From NCBI RefSeq assembly GCF_008016535.1, contig NZ_SAXY01000007.1:1-61892 (forward strand): DNA of 61,892 nucleotides. The letters are read 5' to 3'. Source of the stretch: Brachyspira pilosicoli. Its GTDB lineage: Bacteria > Spirochaetota > Brachyspiria > Brachyspirales > Brachyspiraceae. The translations under genes were made by a program, and so were the position numbers. The notes under the pieces were generated by a model that saw only the letters and a list, made by a program, of their open reading frames with translations, had not been told where the DNA came from and did not search any database. Shown piece by piece: positions 46,142 through 54,555 of this stretch (positions are counted from its first letter, which is position 1; the number at the start of each line of letters is the position of its first letter).

Positions 46142-47107
46142 TTATTTTTTTAGTTTATTTTGAAGCTGCATTGTGTTTCTCTCCCAGAAGATATTATCAG
46201 TATAGCCTTGTATTTCTTTGTTTTCTTTAGCAATTTCTATTCTTTTTTCTGTCCAAGCACAGTATGCTGGGTTTTGCTCTATGCCTGAGTAATTTCTTCC
46301 TAATTTTTTGGCTACCACTGAAGTAGTACCGCTTCCCAAAAAAGGATCAAATACAAAATCATTTTCATTAGAACTAGCTAATATTAACTTTGCTATTAAC
46401 TTTTCCGGCTTTTGTGTAGGGTGTGCTGTGTTTTCTGGCATTGACCAATAGGGGATAGATATATCGTCCCAAAAATTAGACGGACAAGTATCTCTAAAGT
46501 TTCCTTCTTCTGTTTCTATCCAATCTTTTGGTTTGCCTTCTATTCTATATGGAGCTATTACATTTCTTCTTATCTTTACTTTATCTATATTAAAAGTATA
46601 TTTATTTGAAAGAGTAACAAACCATATATCTTCCATTCCATTTTTCCAATTATTTTTTGCACCTCTGCCCTTCTCTCGCTGCCAAGTAATTCTATTTTGT
46701 ATCTTAAAATATTTCTCTAATACATTTCCTATTACAAGACTTGACTTCCAATCGCAACATACATACATCGTAGCATTTTCTTTTAGCATAGGAATAATAC
46801 TTTCTACCCATAAATGAGTATATTTCTCATAGCTTAAATTATCTCTGTCTTTAAACTTATATCCATGATAATTTTTTGATATGTTATAAGGCGGATCAAC
46901 TATCATCAAATCAGCTATATTTTTTTCTATTTTTTTAAATACATTAAAAGTATTTCCGTTTATAGTTTTATTTATAATATCTTTTTTTTTGTATTCTTTT
47001 ATACTATCATTATCTATAATACATTTACTTAAATAAACTTTTCCTTCTTCTGTATTTATATCAAAATCAATAGTTTTGTTTTTGACAGATTTAATTTTTA
47101 CATCCAT
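46142..47107 (-). CDS. Solitary DNA methyltransferase, DPPY-first (beta-type) order
   Basis: A 321-residue amino-methyltransferase in which the catalytic motif IV comes first (MIVDPPYNISKNY, 68-80) and the SAM motif last (FDPFLGSGTTSVVAKKLG, about 255-272). HPTQKPEKLIAKLILAS precedes the SAM motif as usual for this class. This order marks the beta class of adenine-N6 or cytosine-N4 enzymes. No endonuclease gene is adjacent (guaA lies 3 bases upstream), so it is an orphan methylase that could have an epigenetic or phage-protective role. Target unknown. Confidence 0.88.
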   Translation of the reverse strand: MDVKIKSVKNKTIDFDINTEEGKVYLSKCIIDNDSIKEYKKKDIINKTINGNTFNVFKKIEKNIADLMIVDPPYNISKNYHGYKFKDRDNLSYEKYTHLWVESIIPMLKENATMYVCCDWKSSLVIGNVLEKYFKIQNRITWQREKGRGAKNNWKNGMEDIWFVTLSNKYTFNIDKVKIRRNVIAPYRIEGKPKDWIETEEGNFRDTCPSNFWDDISIPYWSMPENTAHPTQKPEKLIAKLILASSNENDFVFDPFLGSGTTSVVAKKLGRNYSGIEQNPAYCAWTEKRIEIAKENKEIQGYTDNIFWERNTMQLQNKLKK

Positions 47108-47110
47108 CTA

Positions 47111-48655
47111 CTATTCCCATTCTATAGTAGCAGGCGGTTTTGAAGATATATCATAAACAACGCGGTTAATACCTTTAACTTCATTTATTATTCTGTTTGA
47201 TATTATACCTAAAACATTATAATCAATCTTAGCCCAATCAGCAGTCATAGCATCAACACTCTCAACACATCTTACAGCACAAACCTGCTCATAAGTACGT
47301 CCGTCACCCATAACGCCAACGCTTTTTACAGGAAGAAGTATAGCAAAAGACTGCCATAATTTTCTGTAAAGTCCTGCCTTTTTTATCTCACTTACAACTA
47401 TATCATCAGCTTCTTGAAGTATTTTTACCCTCTCTTCTGTAATGTCCCCAAGTATTCTAACTGCTAAACCCGGACCGGGGAAAGGTTGCCTATATACTAT
47501 ATCTTCAGGTAATTTTAATTCTAAACCAATCTCTCTCACTTCATCTTTGAATAATTCTCTAAATGGTTCTAAAAGTTCAAATTTCATGTCCTTTGGAAGT
47601 CCGCCTACATTATGATGACTTTTTATAACCGCAGAGCTTCCCCTTAATGATACACTCTCTATTACATCAGGATAAAGTGTTCCCTGTGCTAAAAAGCCTA
47701 CATTTTCTATCTTTTTAGCTTCATCATTAAATACGCTTACAAACTCATGTCCTATTATCTTTCTTTTTTGTTCAGGGTCAGTAACTCCAGACAATTTATC
47801 TAAGAATCTCTTTGAAGCATCAACATAAATTAAATCAATATTAAAATTATCTCTAAATACTTCAACGACCTTTTTATCTTCATCTTTTCTCAATAGTCCA
47901 TTATTAACAAATATACATTTTAATTGCTTGCCTATTGCTTTTTCTATTAATACAGCAGCTACAGAAGAATCGACCCCTCCAGAAAGCCCTAATATTACAT
48001 TTTTATCTCCTACAGTTTCTTTTATTCTTTTTATTTCATATTCTATAAAAGAGCCCATATTCCAATTTCTTTCGCACTTACAAATATTAAATAAGAAATT
48101 TTCTATGATTTTTATACCGTTTTCTGTATGAACCACCTCAGGGTGAAACTGTATAGCATAAATATTTTTCTTTTTATTTTCTATAGCAGCTAACTCTGTA
48201 TTTGGAGTTTTTGCTATAAGTTCGAAACCTTCTGGAATAGATTTTATACTATCCCCATGACTCATCCACACTACATTGCTTTTACCGAATGATTTAAATA
48301 TGCTTTCATGATTAGTTATTTCTATTTCAGCTTTTCCGTATTCTCTTTTGTCGGCACTTTCAACTTTTCCGCCCATAGAATAAACTATTATCTGCATTCC
48401 ATAACATATTCCAAGTATAGGCACTCCCAACTCAAATAACTTTTTATCAACTTTAGGAGCATCTTCTTCATACACACTTGAAGGACCTCCTGAAAGTATT
48501 ATTGCTTTTGGGTTAAACTCTTTTATAAAATCTATGGAAACATGAAATTGGTGAATCTCTGAATAAACATTTAATTCTCTTATTCTTCTTGTAATAAGTT
48601 GCGTAAACTGTGAGCCGAAATCTAGTATTAAAACTTTATCAATATTGTTTTGCAT
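47111..48655 (-). CDS. guaA: GMP synthase (glutamine-hydrolysing)
   Basis: A 514-residue GuaA converting XMP to GMP. The glutaminase domain has the catalytic Cys in LGICYGMQ and the His/Glu of IQFHPEV. The synthetase domain has the P-loop [13 protein letters not shown]. The C-terminal dimerisation domain ends PPATIEWE, the conserved tail of GuaA. Length is standard. It is transcribed with the methyltransferase gene only 3 bases downstream. Confidence 0.96.
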   Translation of the reverse strand: MQNNIDKVLILDFGSQFTQLITRRIRELNVYSEIHQFHVSIDFIKEFNPKAIILSGGPSSVYEEDAPKVDKKLFELGVPILGICYGMQIIVYSMGGKVESADKREYGKAEIEITNHESIFKSFGKSNVVWMSHGDSIKSIPEGFELIAKTPNTELAAIENKKKNIYAIQFHPEVVHTENGIKIIENFLFNICKCERNWNMGSFIEYEIKRIKETVGDKNVILGLSGGVDSSVAAVLIEKAIGKQLKCIFVNNGLLRKDEDKKVVEVFRDNFNIDLIYVDASKRFLDKLSGVTDPEQKRKIIGHEFVSVFNDEAKKIENVGFLAQGTLYPDVIESVSLRGSSAVIKSHHNVGGLPKDMKFELLEPFRELFKDEVREIGLELKLPEDIVYRQPFPGPGLAVRILGDITEERVKILQEADDIVVSEIKKAGLYRKLWQSFAILLPVKSVGVMGDGRTYEQVCAVRCVESVDAMTADWAKIDYNVLGIISNRIINEVKGINRVVYDISSKPPATIEWE

Positions 48656-49159
48656 ATTTTTCCTCTTTAAAATAAAAACATGATTTATGATTCATTAAGA
48701 TTAATTAAACAATATTATATTAAAACAATAAAATTTCAATTAATAGTTATCATAATATATAGATTTTTAAATACGCACGGTAAGCAGATTTTTTGTTTAA
48801 TAAAAATTATTTTATTTGTAACGTATTTATTTTTATAGTAAGTTAAGCGTGCGTTAATTATATTTTTAAATAAAAAAACACTAGGGTGGGTGCCATAATT
48901 CATATTGAAATAATAAATATAATTAAAACTAAAAATTCAAAATTAAGCATTAAATATTGAGGGCGGGGAGCGTAAATAAAATTTAAAATCTATTTACATT
49001 CCCCGCCCTTTATGATTTTTTGTTTATATTTGAATTTTTTATTTTGTTTATCTTTTATACTCACACAGAAAAAGCACTCCCGCCCAAGCTTTTTAAAACT
49101 TAAAAACTTATATAAAAACAATATATGCATAAAGCAATTCATATCATACCAACTATAAA
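48656..49159. other. 504-base intergenic region with large hairpin
   Basis: No reading frame of note. The first 110 bases hold the AT-rich guaA leader. At 48770-48860 CGCACG and CGTGCG occur 70 bases apart as inverted elements. At 48961-49008 GGGCGGGGA and TCCCCGCCC flank GTAAATA and TATTTAC, forming a 16-bp imperfect stem followed by TTTATGATTTTT. The region borders the IS at 49160. Confidence 0.6.
48961..49020 (+). terminator. GC-rich hairpin, terminator-like
   Basis: GGGCGGGGAGCGTAAATA (48961-48978) pairs with TATTTACATTCCCCGCCC (48991-49008) with two mismatches, then T-rich DNA. No plus-strand gene ends here, so it may be a mobile repeat or the remnant of a lost gene instead of an active terminator. 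Confidence 0.5.
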
Positions 49160-50195
49160 TGTCATGGAGCCATAGATATTGTACTTTTACTTGCTATAAT
49201 ATTTTTGATTCTTTCTTTGATTGTAATATACAATAACGAAGAAATCAATCTTTGATTGTTATAAAAATGTGTATATTCTTTTAATTTTTCTCTCAATAAT
49301 TCTACAGTTATATTTTTATTTAATCGTGAATAAAATTCTCTTTCGTCTATACCGTGTACTCTTTCTACTACGCCATTGTATCTTGGTGTTGCTACAGGAA
49401 TATATCTCCTCTCTAATTTATTTTTTAAGCAGTATTCATCAAAAATATTTATTTTAGAAGTATTAATACAGCGATAAGTATATTCTAATCCATTGTCTGT
49501 TTGTATAGCTTGTATCTTAAAAGGTGAAGTTTTTAAGACATATTTTAAGAAAGATAAAGCACTATAAGGTGTTTTATCTTCATAGATTTCTCTCCAACTA
49601 TAACGAGTAGCTAAATCTACAGCAGTGAATTGATAAACTGTTTTTCTGCCTAATTTGATATATTTAGTGTCTATTTGAACTATTTTGCCTTCTTTTTGTA
49701 TTTTAGAGACAAATTTTCGTTTATCATATCGCTTCTTTTTCTTTTTTGTTTTATATCTCCAAAGATTATTTCTTTTTAGTACATTCTCTATAGCTGTAAC
49801 ACCTATCTTAATGCCTTCACGGTTCAAATATGCTTTAATATAATGTTTTCCCCTATACTCTTCAGTATAGAGTTTAATAATTAAATTAATAGCTTCTTGA
49901 TTATTAAAGATATTTGGAGAAGTTTTTGGCTTAGTACTAAAATTAGCGACAGTTCCAGTGTCTTTATATTTTTTAAGCCAAGCATAAAAAGTAGATTTGG
50001 GTATTTCTTCTATCTTTAGAAATCTTTTAATATTTTTAGTTTCTAATGCTTCATCCACTATAAATAATTTAAATTCTGTGCTATAATCTTTTTTCATAGT
50101 AGCATCCTTTTTATTTGTTTTATGTTCAAAATATTATAACAAGGATACTGCTTTTTTTATACTAAAAAATGTCCAATATCTCACACTCCTAAACA
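49160..50195 (-). mobile_element. Complete 1036-bp IS, second copy
   Basis: Same length and ends as the copy at 40469-41504, in the opposite orientation. The left border on the plus strand is TGTCATGGAGCC and the right border is CTCCTAAACA. Flanks (CTATAAA and CATCGCT) show no clear target duplication. The protein is intact. Confidence 0.9.
49162..50097 (-). CDS. IS transposase (DDE, rve-type), apparently intact
   Basis: A 311-residue transposase with HTH (STFYAWLKKYK), IDTK, QTDNG and YNGVVERVHG for the DDE triad. It differs from the 40567 copy at about a dozen residues, including the conserved Gly beside the catalytic Glu that this copy retains. This copy is the most likely source of transposition activity in the window. 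Confidence 0.9.
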   Translation of the reverse strand: MKKDYSTEFKLFIVDEALETKNIKRFLKIEEIPKSTFYAWLKKYKDTGTVANFSTKPKTSPNIFNNQEAINLIIKLYTEEYRGKHYIKAYLNREGIKIGVTAIENVLKRNNLWRYKTKKKKKRYDKRKFVSKIQKEGKIVQIDTKYIKLGRKTVYQFTAVDLATRYSWREIYEDKTPYSALSFLKYVLKTSPFKIQAIQTDNGLEYTYRCINTSKINIFDEYCLKNKLERRYIPVATPRYNGVVERVHGIDEREFYSRLNKNITVELLREKLKEYTHFYNNQRLISSLLYITIKERIKNIIASKSTISMAP

Positions 50196-50288
50196 CATCG
50201 CTATTTTTTATATAAAAGCATAAATAATTTTTGAAATTTATTTTTTTAATAAGAATTTTCAATTATTTTTTGTATTTTTGATATTATA

Positions 50289-50618
50289 TTAAATAAAAAT
50301 AACCTGCACTAAAAACATATATATAACCGTACCTAAACCTATACTAATAAGCACATTTCTTTTAATAATTTGAAAAACAGCTACTAAAATTATAGAGATT
50401 ATTTCAGGCAAGCCATATGGAAATTTTATTATATTTATATCTTTTATGCAATATATTACAAGCAACGCTATCATAGAATATGGCAATATTCTACCTAAAA
50501 ACTGAACATATTTATTTTCAGATAATGATTTATTTATTATAAAAAAAGGTAAAAATCTAAGAAAAGCTGTTCCTATTACAATCATTAAAGCTGTTATTAA
50601 TATTTCTTTATTATTCAT
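50289..50618 (-). CDS. azlD: Branched-chain amino acid exporter small subunit, AzlD
   Basis: About 109 residues from the ATG at 50618, which overlaps the end of azlC by 8 bases (the in-frame ATG at 50654 would overlap much more). It has about four membrane segments and the AzlD opening ITALMIVIGTAFLRFLPFF, with LGRILPYSMIALLVIYCIKD following. AzlD works with AzlC to export leucine-type amino acids and analogues. It is the last gene of cutC-azlC-azlD. Confidence 0.82.
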   Translation of the reverse strand: MNNKEILITALMIVIGTAFLRFLPFFIINKSLSENKYVQFLGRILPYSMIALLVIYCIKDINIIKFPYGLPEIISIILVAVFQIIKRNVLISIGLGTVIYMFLVQVIFI

Positions 50619-51324
50619 ATATTTTTCCATTTTCATTATATTTATAAATAGCACTTATTGATATAAATATTAAAACCATAGCAAGTATTATAAATATATT
50701 AGTTTTAAATATTAAAATAGGTATAGAGCATAAAATTCCAATCAAAGCACCTCTATGGTCTTTAGAATCAAGCCATTGTTCTGTAAATATCACCACAAAT
50801 AAAGCAGTTAAAACAAAATCAAGCCCTTTAGTATTGAAAGTTATAAAAGAGCCTATAAAACATCCAAGCAATGTGCCTATATTCCAATACATATGATCTA
50901 TAAAAGATACAAAGAAAAGAAAGGCATTTTTATTGATGTTTTTAGGTATATCTGCAGAGCATAATATAGAAAAAGTTTCATCGCTTAAAGTGTATATTAA
51001 ATAAGGCTTTATAAAACCTGTATTTTTAAACTTTGATACAAGAGATATACCATAAAAAGCAACCCTTGAATTAACTATTAATGTAAGTATAAAAGCGTAT
51101 AGCGGATTAAAAGGAGCTAAAAATAAATAATTAATAGCCGTATATTGCATGCTTCCGCAATAGGCAAATAAACTTAAAAAAACCGCAAGCCAAGTATCAA
51201 ACCCTTTAGCTTTCATAAGTATACCATAAGCCATACCCAAAAATATATACCCCACAAGAACAGGCACAGTAAAAGGAAAAGCATATTTTAATGCTGAAAT
51301 TAAATCATATTTTTTGATATTCAT
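50611..51324 (-). CDS. azlC: Branched-chain amino acid exporter large subunit, AzlC
   Basis: A 237-residue membrane protein of the AzlC family: FPFTVPVLVGYIFLGMAYGI (16-35), FAYCGSMQYTAI, and NSRVAFYGISLVSKF followed by YTLSDETFS are typical. About seven to eight membrane segments are expected. It begins one base after cutC ends, so the two are translated together. Confidence 0.88.
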   Translation of the reverse strand: MNIKKYDLISALKYAFPFTVPVLVGYIFLGMAYGILMKAKGFDTWLAVFLSLFAYCGSMQYTAINYLFLAPFNPLYAFILTLIVNSRVAFYGISLVSKFKNTGFIKPYLIYTLSDETFSILCSADIPKNINKNAFLFFVSFIDHMYWNIGTLLGCFIGSFITFNTKGLDFVLTALFVVIFTEQWLDSKDHRGALIGILCSIPILIFKTNIFIILAMVLIFISISAIYKYNENGKIYE

Positions 51325-51325
51325 A

Positions 51326-52063
51326 TTATAACTTCGATTTTATATTTTTCACTTTGTTTTCATCTGTATATTTTTGGCTAAACTCTACAGGTCTTAATGC
51401 TGCCCCCATAAATACATTTTCATTTCTATATTGCATCACACTTTCAACTGTTTTGTTTGCTGTCATATGATATTCATTAGCCTTAACAGTATCTTTTACA
51501 TATTCAATGTTTCTTTCATTTATTCCGCTTCCGGGCATTATTATTATTTTGTTATTATATTTTTCAACTAATTCTTTTAATTTTATTATACCGCTCATAA
51601 CATTAGATTCACCGCCTGAAGTAAGTATTCTCTCAAACCCAAGCGATATAATATCTTCGCATGCTTTATTTAAATCAGAACTTACATCTATTGCCCTATG
51701 AAATGTTGCCTTACTGCTACCCCATAAATCTAATAAGTCACCGCATCTTTTTTTATCAACTTTCCCATCTTTCGTGAGTATACCAAACACTATGCCGTCA
51801 ATTTTTAATTCTTTCATGAGTTTTATTTCTCTTTTCATTATTTCAAACTCAATATCATTGTAGCAGAAATCCCCTCCCCTAGGACGCACCATTGCATATA
51901 TTGGTATGTTTATTTTTTCTCTTGCTAATTCTAAAACACAGTAACTAGGAGTTGTGCCTCCCTCAAACATGTTCCCGCAAAGTTCAAGCCTATCAGCTCC
52001 GCCTTTTTCAGCACTTATACAAGACTCTGCACTATCTACGCATATTTCTATTTTTTTATTCAT
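51326..52063 (-). CDS. cutC: CutC family protein
   Basis: A 245-residue TIM-barrel CutC protein: EICVDSAESCISAEKGGADR at the start, LELCGNMFEGGTTPS, MVRPRGGDFCYND and the later LTSGGESNVMSGI are conserved blocks. CutC was named for copper homeostasis, but its enzymatic role is not settled. Here it leads an operon with the AzlC-AzlD amino acid exporter. Confidence 0.9.
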   Translation of the reverse strand: MNKKIEICVDSAESCISAEKGGADRLELCGNMFEGGTTPSYCVLELAREKINIPIYAMVRPRGGDFCYNDIEFEIMKREIKLMKELKIDGIVFGILTKDGKVDKKRCGDLLDLWGSSKATFHRAIDVSSDLNKACEDIISLGFERILTSGGESNVMSGIIKLKELVEKYNNKIIIMPGSGINERNIEYVKDTVKANEYHMTANKTVESVMQYRNENVFMGAALRPVEFSQKYTDENKVKNIKSKL

Positions 52064-52253
52064 ATAATGATGCCTCTAAAAACATTAATTAAAACATATA
52101 GATTATACTAGAAAATTCCTAATTGTCAAGAGCTATAATATAACTATTAATTAAAGCCTTATTTAAACAAAGAATATTTATTAATTATTTTGATGAATTA
52201 ATAATAAATAATCAAAACTTTACTTTTATAGTTATTTTTCGTATAATAATATT

Positions 52254-53171
52254 ATGAGTAGCAGAGATATTAATGTTTTAAATGATTATTTTGTGAGATA
52301 TTTATTCTCATCTCAAGACAGCAATTTAATATTACTTGACTTTATTAATTCTATAATGCTTGACTCTAATATGAAAATTTTTAGAGCAGTAGAAATTTTA
52401 AATCCATTCAATTATAAAGAGAATTATGAGGATAAAGAAACTATAGTTGATGTTAAATGCATTACTCAAAATGGCTCAGTTGTTATTATAGAGATTCAAT
52501 TACAAGGCAATTCAAAGTTTCCAGAGAGAATATTATATTATTGGGCTTCTAATTATAATAAGTTATTAAAACATGGTGAAAAATATGATGCTCTAACTCC
52601 TGTAATAAATATCAATTTGCTTAATTTCAATTTAGATGATAATGACTCTATACATTCTTGTTATATGATATATGATACTAATAGTAAAAGATTACTTACC
52701 GACCACTTACAAATACATATAATAGAATTAAAAAAGTTTAAATATAATTTATTAGAACCAGATTTAAACTGTTGGCTCACATTTTTTACAATGAAAGAAA
52801 AAGATAATAAGGAGGTTATAATGTCAGAATTAGTAAAAGAAAAACCAATAATGGAAGAAGTACAGAAAAGATATAACAACTTTATTAAAGACAGATTAAT
52901 GATGAATGAATATGATAAAAGACAGGCTTATCTATACGGCAATCAAATAATGCTTGAAGAAGAAAGAAGATTAGGTATAGAGCAAGGTATAGAGCAAGGT
53001 ATAGAGCAAGGTATAGAGCAAGGTATAGAACAAGGTATAGAACAAGGCATAGAACAAGGCATAAAAAAAGAACAAATAAATATAGCCAGAGAAATGAAAA
53101 AAGAGAATATGGATATAAAACTCATAAATAAATTAACAGGCTTGAGTATAGAAGAAATAGAAAATTTATAA
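52254..53171 (+). CDS. Rpn/PD-(D/E)XK nuclease family protein with GIEQ repeat
   Basis: A 305-residue protein of the Rpn/transposase_31-like PD-(D/E)XK group, abundant in Brachyspira. NDYFVRYLFSS opens the fold; the nuclease site is Asp66 (TIVDVKC) and Glu80-X-Gln82 (VVIIEIQLQ), then FPERILYYWASNYN. The family is associated with recombination-promoting DNA cleavage. Residues about 241-268 are seven GIEQ units followed by GIKK, a charged helical linker, and a C-terminal DMKLI-like helix with LTGLSIEEIENL, which resembles a small HTH. The gene is monocistronic and reads toward the broken TPR gene. Confidence 0.82.
   Translation: MSSRDINVLNDYFVRYLFSSQDSNLILLDFINSIMLDSNMKIFRAVEILNPFNYKENYEDKETIVDVKCITQNGSVVIIEIQLQGNSKFPERILYYWASNYNKLLKHGEKYDALTPVININLLNFNLDDNDSIHSCYMIYDTNSKRLLTDHLQIHIIELKKFKYNLLEPDLNCWLTFFTMKEKDNKEVIMSELVKEKPIMEEVQKRYNNFIKDRLMMNEYDKRQAYLYGNQIMLEEERRLGIEQGIEQGIEQGIEQGIEQGIEQGIEQGIKKEQINIAREMKKENMDIKLINKLTGLSIEEIENL
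52974..53057 (+). repeat. In-frame 12-bp tandem repeat (seven copies)
   Basis: GGTATAGAGCAA and close variants (GGTATAGAACAA, GGCATAGAACAA) repeat seven times. Each unit encodes GIEQ, so loss or gain of units keeps the reading frame and only changes linker length. Confidence 0.92.
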
Positions 53172-53400
53172 ATCATTGCCGCCATCAAAAGAATACAAAT
53201 GCCGACATTGAATATAAATTTTTAGCCCCGAACAACACCCTAAAAAATCACAATCCTAACTCCCTTAACTCTTCAGCTATTCTAGAGCATTTTTCAGCTT
53301 CAGATTCTCTTTTTAGGACATGTAAGGTACTACTCTTCTCAAAATAAAGCTCACTGCGCTAGGCTTTAACTTTATAGCCTTGTCATAACATTTTATAGCT

Positions 53401-53841
53401 AAGTTATAATATTTTTCTTTGTCAGATTTAGAATATTGATGAGAGAAATATTTATTAGCGAATTGACTATAAGCATCAGCTTTGCCTTTATAGGTTTCTG
53501 CATCATTAGGATTTAATTCTATAGCCTTGTCATAACATTCTATAGCTAAGTTATAATATTTTTCTTTGTCAGATTTAGAATATTGATGAGAGAAATATTT
53601 ATTAGCGAATTGACTATAAGCATCAGCTTTGCCTTTATAGGTTTCTGCATCATTAGGATTTAATTCTATAGCCTTGTCATAACATTCTATAGCTAAGTTA
53701 TAATATTTTTCTTTGTCAGATTTAGAATATTGATGAGAGAAATATTTATTAGCGAATTGACTATAAGCATCAGCTTTGCCTTTATAGGTTTCTGCATCAT
53801 TAGGATTTAATTCTATAGCCTTGTCATAACATTCTATAGCT
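53401..53841 (-). repeat. Three near-identical 147-bp tandem repeats
   Basis: Units begin at 53401, 53548 and 53695 (and the next partly diverged unit at 53842). Each encodes 49 residues of TPR type including KADAYSQFANKYFSHQY. The DNA is almost identical between units, so they arose recently by duplication. Confidence 0.88.
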
Positions 53842-54303
53842 AAGTTATAATATTTTTCGTCACTATAACTATAACTATTATCAGCTAATTTATAATAAGT
53901 ATCAGCTTTACCTTTATAAGTTTCTGCATCATTAGGATTTAACTCTATCATCTTGTCATAGCATTCTATAGCTAAGTTATAATATTTTCCTTTGTCAGAA
54001 CTATAATCAGATTTATCAGCTAATTGATTTAAAAAGTCTATTTTCTCTCGGTAAGTTTCTATATTTGTTGGATTAGCTTCTATCATCTTGTTATAGCATT
54101 CTATAGCTAAGTTATAATATTTTTCTAAGTTATAATATTTTTCTAAGTTATAATATTTTTCTTTGTTATTATTGTTTTTACTATTACTATATATACTATT
54201 ACTATATATACTATATAATATTTTGTATATATTAGCTTTACCTTTATAGGCTTCTGCATAATTAGGATTTAATTCTATAGCCTTATCATAATATTTTATA
54301 GCT

Positions 54304-54555
54304 AAGTTATAATATGTTTCTTTGTCAGACTTAATATAAGCTAATTGATAATAAATATCAGCTTTTCCTTTATAGGCTTCTGCATCATTAGGATTTAATT
54401 CTATAGCCTTATCATAATATTTTATAGCTAAGTTATAATATGTTTCTTTGTCAGACTTAATATAAGCTAATTGATAATAAATATCAGCTTTTCCTTTATA
54501 GGCTTCTGCATCTGACAGATTTAACTCTATAACATTGTCATAGCATTCTATAGCT
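54304..54555 (-). repeat. Two 126-bp tandem repeats in the TPR gene
   Basis: Units start at 54304 and 54430, with period 126 bases (42 codons, KADIYYQLAYIKSDKE). Just downstream on the coding strand (54104-54160) an 18-bp YYNLEK-coding unit occurs three times, and 54181-54220 is a (AGTAATAGTATATAT)-like repeat. Confidence 0.8.

Noticed and set aside
52974-53057. Repeat that could be taken for a CRISPR array
   Set aside because: Units are contiguous 12-mers with no spacers, and in frame with a protein. No cas genes are present in the window.
52943-53188. Minus-strand frame with CSIP repeats opposite the Rpn gene
   Set aside because: It is the complement of the GIEQ repeat; the plus-strand frame has the recognisable nuclease fold.
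53401-53841. 147-bp direct repeats as a CRISPR-like or mobile repeat
   Set aside because: They encode TPR-like units in one frame and are explained by gene-internal duplication.
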